Positions 1-6,400 of a DNA stretch of 6,816 bases are shown here, in pieces. The position numbers were made by a program, and so were the translations under genes. This stretch comes from Planctomycetaceae bacterium (lineage in GTDB: Bacteria > Planctomycetota > Planctomycetia > Pirellulales > Pirellulaceae): NCBI GenBank assembly GCA_007695205.1, contig REEF01000245.1:1-6816 (forward strand), read 5' to 3'. A model generated the notes under the pieces. It saw nothing but the letters and a program-made list of their open reading frames with translations. It was not told where the DNA came from and searched no databases. Positions within the stretch are counted from its first letter, which is position 1. Each line of letters opens with the position of its first letter.

Positions 1-81
1 CGCGTGGAAATCGCTGTCGAAGTCAACTCTTCGGTCAAAGCCGCCCGGTATCTGCTTAGCGCGGCCGGGCCGCAACCAAAC
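1..81 (+). pseudogene. Upstream fragment of the same giant gene, in frame 1, cut off by the palindromic insert
   Basis: Frame 1 reads RVEIAVEVNSSVKAARYLLS and then AAGPQPN up to base 81, a normal alternating beta-strand-like sequence. It has two Glu, one Lys and two Arg and no cysteine. Frame 2 over the same bases has six basic residues, no acidic ones and a cysteine, unlike the protein downstream. If bases 82-154 are removed, codon 79-81 (Asn) joins codon 155-157 (Phe) to give AAGPQPN-FPFRDGVDWYTF with no gap, so both parts probably belonged to one open reading frame. A ribosome staying in frame 1 would run through the insert and stop at the TGA at 781-783. Too short to assign a domain; the call as coding rests on composition and on the clean junction. 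Confidence 0.6.
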
Positions 82-154
82 GGGGTCGGGAGTCGTTTTC
101 GGCCGACGACCAACCACATGGAAAACGTGTTCTCCGAAAACGACTCCCGACCCC
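82..154. mobile_element. 73-bp palindromic repeat element (REP/MITE-like) inside the coding sequence
   Basis: Bases 82-102 (starting ggggtcgggagtcg) are the exact reverse complement of bases 134-154 (ending actcccgacccc): a perfect 21-bp inverted repeat around a 31-nt centre. Pairing stops sharply at both outer ends (81/155) and at the inner ends (103/133). The heptamer gaaaacg occurs at 121-127 and again at 136-142, so the complementary cgttttc at 94-100 can pair with either copy. A weaker hairpin (120-126 with 129-135, one mismatch) lies in the centre. No reading frame on either strand contains a stop inside it. No open frame for a transposase and no clear target duplication is seen, so it would be a non-autonomous element moved in trans. 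From memory, similar guanine-rich gtcgggagtcgttttc palindromes recur in planctomycete genomes; this could not be checked here. Confidence 0.75.
82..154 (+). repeat. Perfect 21-bp inverted repeat, arms 82-102 and 134-154
   Basis: The transcript of this stretch would form a 21-bp perfect stem with a 31-nt loop that can itself fold. It is not followed by a T-run (the next bases are ttcccttttcg), so it does not look like an intrinsic terminator, but such a stem could slow ribosomes or stimulate frameshifting. Confidence 0.9.
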
Positions 155-430
155 TTCCCTTTTCGCGACGGCGTCGACTGGTACACATTCAGTATCCGCG
201 GCTCCGAGATCCGCTCCACGCAGCAGGGGATCGTGCTGCTGGGAGTCGTCGTCGACGCGCCGGGTGGTGGCACGTTCACGCCGGAGATTGCCGGGCTGAC
301 GCCCGTGTCGCTGCACACCGAAGGCGGTCGCACCGTCGCGCTATTCGCGGTCACCGAACCGGGGCTGAAGCTGTTGCAGATCCGCGGCACCGAGCCGGGA
401 TCGTACTCGCTGGAGCTGTTCATCGCCGGC
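155..430 (+). other. Domain: N-terminal beta-sandwich-like segment of the giant protein
   Basis: Residues 1-92 begin FPFRDGVDWYTFSIRGSEI and continue as alternating hydrophobic strands, ending GSYSLELFIAG just before the dockerin repeats. No catalytic motif is visible. It is probably the continuation of the domain whose first strands are encoded at bases 1-81, because DGVDWYTF would be a mid-domain strand rather than a domain start. I cannot name a family. Confidence 0.5.
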
Positions 431-3400
431 GACGTCGACGGCGATGGTCTGGTGGACGGCGTGGACTCCGCCTTGCAGACGGCCGCGCTGGGCAGCGTGT
501 TGGGCGAGTCCGCCTATCTGATCGGCGCCGACGCGAACCGCGATGGCGTCATCAACGCCGCGGACGTGCAGCTCCTGGGCGGCAACTTCGGCTTCGTCGC
601 CAACCGCCCGCCGTCGGTCTTGGGTGCCTCGTTCCGCACTTACGAAGATTTGGAGATCACGATTCCGCTGGACGACCTGGCGTTCGACCCCGAAGACGAC
701 CCGCTGTATTTTCGCGTCGTGACCTCCAGCAACGGCACCGCTTCTTTGACGCCCGATGGCCGTGCAGTCCGGTTCTTCCCTGACCTCGGCTTCACGGGCA
801 GTGCCAGCTTCGACATCCAGGCGGACGACGGCTTCAACCGGTCGGAGGCTGCCACGATCGACGTGCACGTCAGCGACGCGCCGCTGGTACACCTGGACTA
901 TGTCTGGCGGAAACCGAAACTGGAAGTGGGGTCGGCAAGTGAGTTGGTGTTGTTCGGGGACTTTGCCGACCAGCCAGGTGTGATGCTGCCCGCCTCGTAT
1001 CTGCAGTTCTCCGTCGACGATACGTCGGTGGCCACCGTCTCGGAACTCGGGCGCGTTGTGCCAGTGGCCGAGGGCAGCACGGTGGTAACCGCTTCGCGCG
1101 GCGATGTCCAGGCCGTAACCGTGGTTTCCGTGGGCTTCCCGGAAAGTCTGGTCCAAGGCGTCTTGTACGCCTTTGGTATGGACGCCTATCCCGACGCGGT
1201 GACATTGCCCCCGGGCGGAACACGGACCATCCAAGTGTCGCTGTTCGAGATCGGCGATTATACCGACCCGTCGATGGGCACTCGCTACTTCGCGACCAAT
1301 CCGGACGTGGCGATCGTATCCGCCGATGGAGTCGTCACCGGGATCGCGCCGGGACTGTCCAGCATCGTGATCGTCAACGGGCCGGCGGAGGTGGTTGTGC
1401 CCGTGAAGATCGAGGAGCCGGTCTCCGGTCCGGCGATCCTGACGGACCAAGGGGGCGTGGTGAGCGGCGACGACGGCTCGACTGTGGCCATCGCTCCGGG
1501 TGCCTTGGCCGCGGACACGCCGGTCGGCATCGCGGCGCGCACCGAGGCCGAACTTCCGCTGGACCTGCCGGAGGGGCTGAACTTTGCAGCGGCGTTCGAT
1601 GTGGAATTCGGCGACCAGCCGTTGCAGGTCGGTGCCCAATTAGCCGTACGCGTTCCCGAGACGGTTGTGCCGGGGACGAGGATGTATTTCTTCCGCGCGG
1701 CAACGTTGCCGGACGAGAATGGCAACGAGTTCGAAGTCTGGATGCAAGTCGACGCCGGGATCGTCGGCGAGGACGGCTTTGCGCGGACCACCTCGCCGCC
1801 GTTCTCCGGGATCGACACGTCGGGCCGCTACTTTGCGGGCTCCGGTGTCCAGGAGTTTGTCGGCGCGCGACTCACCTCGGCGCGTGCCGCCGCCGCCAGC
1901 ATCAGTGACGCGTTTCTCACGATCGGCAGCGTGGGGGGCGCGATCCTGGCGGCGCCGCTCGGCATGCTCGCCACCCAGTTCGTGGACGCCTATTTCGAGT
2001 ACCTGGTCGGCAGCTACGAACTCAAAATCTATTCGGTGCCGAAGGAAGGTCTGCCCCAGGTCACGGCCACTCAAGTCGAGTTGGCTGCCGGCCGGGTCAA
2101 TGACGTTGTCGTTTCGGTTCCCAGCACTTTGCCGGCTGATGGTGCGTGGAGCCCGCCAGCCATCACGGTGGCCCGCTTCGAGTTCGCCGACGCCGACGGG
2201 GCTCTGCGGCCCCAGTTGGTCCTGGAAGGCGAACGGTTCACGTATGACAATCCGCTCGCCCCTGCGGACAAAAAAGACGGCAGTCAGTTCGAGGATGTGC
2301 GAGTTCAGTTCAGCGTCCCGGGCAGCAATCAACCGATCAAGCTGCAAGCAGTGTCCGGTGATGGATCGGAGTTGGTGGTCGATCTGTCGGATGACCAGTC
2401 ACGAGCCATCACCCTGGGGTTGGCCGAAATCTCCGTCGTCCGGCCGCAGTACCTGCGCGGCGACGGCTCCTGGAGCAATCGGGTCCACAAGGAAAGCAAT
2501 GCCATCCGGGTGCAACAGACGTTGCATCATGCGTTTGCCGCCCTGGGAGGAAACGAAGTCGCGGTCATCGACGCGCGCTTGCCTGGTACGGGCGACGAAG
2601 GACTGAACTTGGTGGCTCGCATCCCGCTCAGCGGCGGGCCGACGCGCGCCGTGACCGTGACGCCCGACCTGACGAGAGCCTACGTTACGCAACGTTTTGG
2701 CGGGGCCGTTTCGGTCATCGATACGACCACCTTGCAGGAAATCGACACGATTCCGGACGATCCGGATGACCCGGACTCCCAGGGCATCAACCCGATCCAG
2801 CTTCCCCCCGGTGCGAACCCCTTCTGGATCACGGTCGATCCCCGCGGTTTTTACGTGTATGTCTCCGACGATCGGCAGGGAGTCGTTTATGCCATCGATA
2901 CGAATCCCAGCTCGCCAGACTACCACACGGTCAAGACGCTTTCCTTCAGCGGTACGTTCACCGGCGCGGGGCTGCGCGGCTTGGACGTCAGCGCCGATGG
3001 CAAGCGGCTGTACGTCGCCGCTCCCGGCCAGACGCTGTTCTCCAAGCCGCAGGGTGCCCCGGAACTGGGAAGTATCCTGGTCGTCAACACCGATGTCGCG
3101 AGCGATCAGTTCTTCGAAGAAGTTTGGGTGATTCCCGACGTGGGCCGGGAACCCTATGGTGTGACGGCCACGAACGACCCCCGTCGGATCACTTTCACCA
3201 ACCGATTGCAGGACACGCGAGGCTTCGGTGTGTTGGAAGCGGACGAGTCCGCGACCAACTGGTCCACCAGGTACGTGGGGCTTCACCTCGGATCGCCGTC
3301 GGATGCTTTCGATGTGAACAACGGGCAAGGGATCGCCGTCACCAGCGATTTGCAGTGGGCGTTCATTACCGGCTACAACCGGTTCATCCCCGGAATTCCG

Positions 3401-6400
3401 TCCCACGATCCGTATTTTGATCCGTTGCAGCCCGGGGGAAGCAATGTCGGGATCATTCGCGACCCGTTCGGTTTGGAGGGAACTCCGCAACTGGTGGCCG
3501 CCACTCGGCCGATCCCGGTCGGATTCGCCGATAATCTGGTCCTCACGCCCGACGACCGGCACTTGTTTGTCGCCTATCCGGGGCTGCCGCGTGCTGTGTT
3601 CGTCTACGACGTGCGGGAGATCATCGATCAGATCGAATCGCCCGCCAACGCGCACCTGCTTGCCCGCGGTCCGATCAACGATCTGGTCTATGGCGAACGC
3701 ACCAACAACTTGCTGATCGACATCCGCGCCGACTATCGGCTGCTGTCGATCAATCTGGGGTTCGCCGAGTTCGGCATTCCGGATCACGATCCGGCTAACG
3801 GGATCTTCAATTCGAACGCCCCGATCGGCACTGGCGGAACGCCGCGGGGCCTGGCGATCGCATTCGATCCCTTGGCGTTGCTGCCCGTGGAAGCCGTGGG
3901 GCCCACGCCGACTTTCAACTGGGAAAAGAATCCCGGCTTCGAGGACGCCACCAGCCGGTTGTTTGTCAGCAGCTTCGGACCTGGAGACGGGCTGTGGCCG
4001 GACGATACGCCGCTGATCCTGGCGAAGATCGATCCGGCTCTGCTGGAAAACGCGACAGCCGAAGAGCTGGCGAAGCTGGTTCTGCCCGAGGGTGCGTTAC
4101 CGATCCCCGGCGGTTTGGGCGACGCCAACTACACGCGTATCGTCAACGGCCTGGACATGGGGCAGGATACCACGTTTACGCTCTCTGAAGATCGCTCCCT
4201 GACTGCGGGCCAGACATATTACTGGGGAGTGGAACTGACGGCTCCCGACGGAAAGACCACGAAGAAATGGGGCACCTTCCGCGTACCCATCCCCGAGCCG
4301 ATAAACTCCGACACCTTCAGCAGCGTTACGGTCATCACCCACGGCTGGTCGGTTCCCTGGTTCGACCGGAACGTCGCGGCCGACTATTTGGAGCTGGCCG
4401 AGCAGATCGCCCGGATTGGAGGTGGTGGAGTCGTGGGACACTACCAAAAGGAGACCGGGACCTACGAATGGCAGAACGATCTGGAACCGCAGGCCGGCCG
4501 GCCGCTCGTGCTGGTGAACGACTGGATCGTCGATTCTTCGATCAGCGACACCGGGTTCGCCGAAGCGGCCGCCGACGCCTTCTTCGCGGCGCTGGTCCAA
4601 CTGAATATCGACCAGAGTGAAAAGGTCTTCAATTCGCCGATCCATCTGATCGCGTTTAGCCGCGGCACGACCGTTACCGGCGAGATCGCTCAGCGGCTGG
4701 GGACGCATTTCCCGGAGATCGGCGTCGCGACCGATCTGCACGTGACGACGCTCGACCCGCACGACATCCGCCAAGACTCGCTGAACTTCCATCTGGGCAA
4801 TGCGCTCCGACTGATCGGCCGGGCCGGCGAACTGGTGAGCAATGTCCCGATCCCGTTCGTCGAGTGGCTGGGCGCGGCGATCCAGGAAGTGGCACAGATC
4901 GGTGAAACGGCCTCTAGCGCATTGGGCATCGAACAGGTTCGCTACGACGACTTCATCGACCCCAAGATCCAGCGTTGGGAGAACATCACCTTTCACGACA
5001 ACTACTTCCAGGAGGTAGCACGGACGTCAACACAAACGCTCACCATGCCGGACCTCGCCGTATCCGCCATCAGCGGACTCTTCGGCGGCGGCCCGCTCGT
5101 GACGCTCAGCCCCAATGGCCGCTCCATCCCCCAAGCCGATATCGACTTGCGGCTCGGCTCCAGTTCGCAAGGCGTCCAGCGGACCCTGGGGCCCTTGGAG
5201 CCCGAGCCCACGGCGCACGATGCAGACCAGGCCCGTGCGGGTTTCACGCACGATGTGGACTTTGACATCCTGGGCTTCGGACTGACGGGCCTGGGAGGCG
5301 TGCATCAGCGCGTTAAACGTTGGTACGCCGGCACGGTCAACCTGGCGCTGCCGGGGTTCGAGCGCAATAGTGACGATAGCGGGTACGTCGAGATGCTGTT
5401 CCGGATGCTCGCCCACCGCCACGAAGACTGGAACAAGCACTTCGACGATATCGGCCTGCCGTGGTACACGGCACATGTGCTGTCGGACGGCATGCCCGAA
5501 TCGATCGTGCACGGCGATCCGCAGCGCCCGTGGGAGGGCATCGGCGAAGGGTTCTACTACACGGTCCTCGGGGGCGGTGTACAGCACCGGCCTCAGTCGG
5601 GCGAGTCCACCCCGGTGACCTTCGACAACACCACCTCTGCCGGTGGCGACTTGCCGGTGCCCACGATCTTCAACGGCAACTTCGATGCTACCGTCCGCCC
5701 GGTTCTGGGGCGTTTTCCGGTCGGGTTTACCGCCTGGGCGGAAATCCCCGGCTGGTCGTTCCACAACGGCCAAACGGAAGGGACGATGACCCAGGGGACG
5801 CACCTGGTTCCGGTGGGCACCATCCCGAATCCCCATCCCAACACCAATGACGGTCAGGATTTCATCGACTACGCATTGCGGATGGGCGCGCTGGGCGATT
5901 TTCCGCTGGACGCGGCCGTCGGACTGCCGATCAACGTGCCGATCCCCAACACCAAGTTGACGGAGATCACGCACAACCGGATGTACGTCCCGGACTGGGT
6001 GGAATTGCTCCGCATCGATGTCATGGTCGAACAGGGCGCCGAGAACGGCGTGTTGGAGGTCTTCCTGGACAGCGGTGACGTGCCGAGCCAAGCCATCGGC
6101 ACGGTCGAACTGCGGCAGCCGATGTCGGACTTCGAAACCTTCTATTTCCAGGTTCCCGACCCGTTGCCCGGAACGGTAGCCCAGCCCCGACTGAAACTCG
6201 GCGGCGACGCGGTCATCCTGGTGGACAACGTGTTCTTTGCGTTTGGCAGCTTCAGCGATAGCAGCGGCGTGGCGGATGACGGCGTCGTGCTATTCACGAA
6301 AAACGCTGACGAAAGTGCTGTAACGACACCATTGATGGTGTATGCCGCAACTACGGGCGGGACGCCGCTCATCGCGGCGCAGCAAGGCGAACTTCTCGTC

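Noticed and set aside
82..154. CRISPR repeat or attachment site
   Set aside because: Only one palindromic unit is present with no spacer array, and there is no adjacent integrase or tRNA.
82..160. Intrinsic transcription terminator
   Set aside because: The stem is strong but has a 31-nt loop and no T-run after it, and lies within a continuing coding sequence.
233..235. GTG as the true start of the gene
   Set aside because: It falls in the middle of a beta-strand (GIVLLGVVV), has no convincing ribosome binding site upstream, and would leave protein-like sequence FPFRDGVDWYTF untranslated; kept only as a fallback start if the insert blocks readthrough.
4..783. Plus-strand frame-1 open frame of 259 codons taken as one gene
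   Set aside because: Only bases 1-81 look like protein in this frame; after the insert it becomes Arg-rich and overlaps the dockerin and Ig-like domains in frame 2.
341..1639. Minus-strand open frame of 432 codons
   Set aside because: It lies wholly antisense to well-recognised domains, and its translation is rich in Arg, His, Gly and Asp with no motif: a GC-driven shadow of the + strand codons.
1665..2606. Plus-strand frame-3 open frame of 313 codons
   Set aside because: Ser/Arg/Pro-rich, low-complexity translation shifted by one base from the real frame.
2399..3787. Minus-strand open frame of 462 codons
   Set aside because: Antisense to the propeller; composition is Arg/Gly/Val/Asp-rich and no domain is recognisable.
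4097..4996. Minus-strand open frame of 299 codons
   Set aside because: Antisense to the hydrolase active-site region, which is conserved on the + strand.
5027..6091. Minus-strand open frame of 354 codons
   Set aside because: Antisense to the hydrolase tail and carbohydrate-binding-like domain; no motif and His/Arg-rich translation typical of a shadow.
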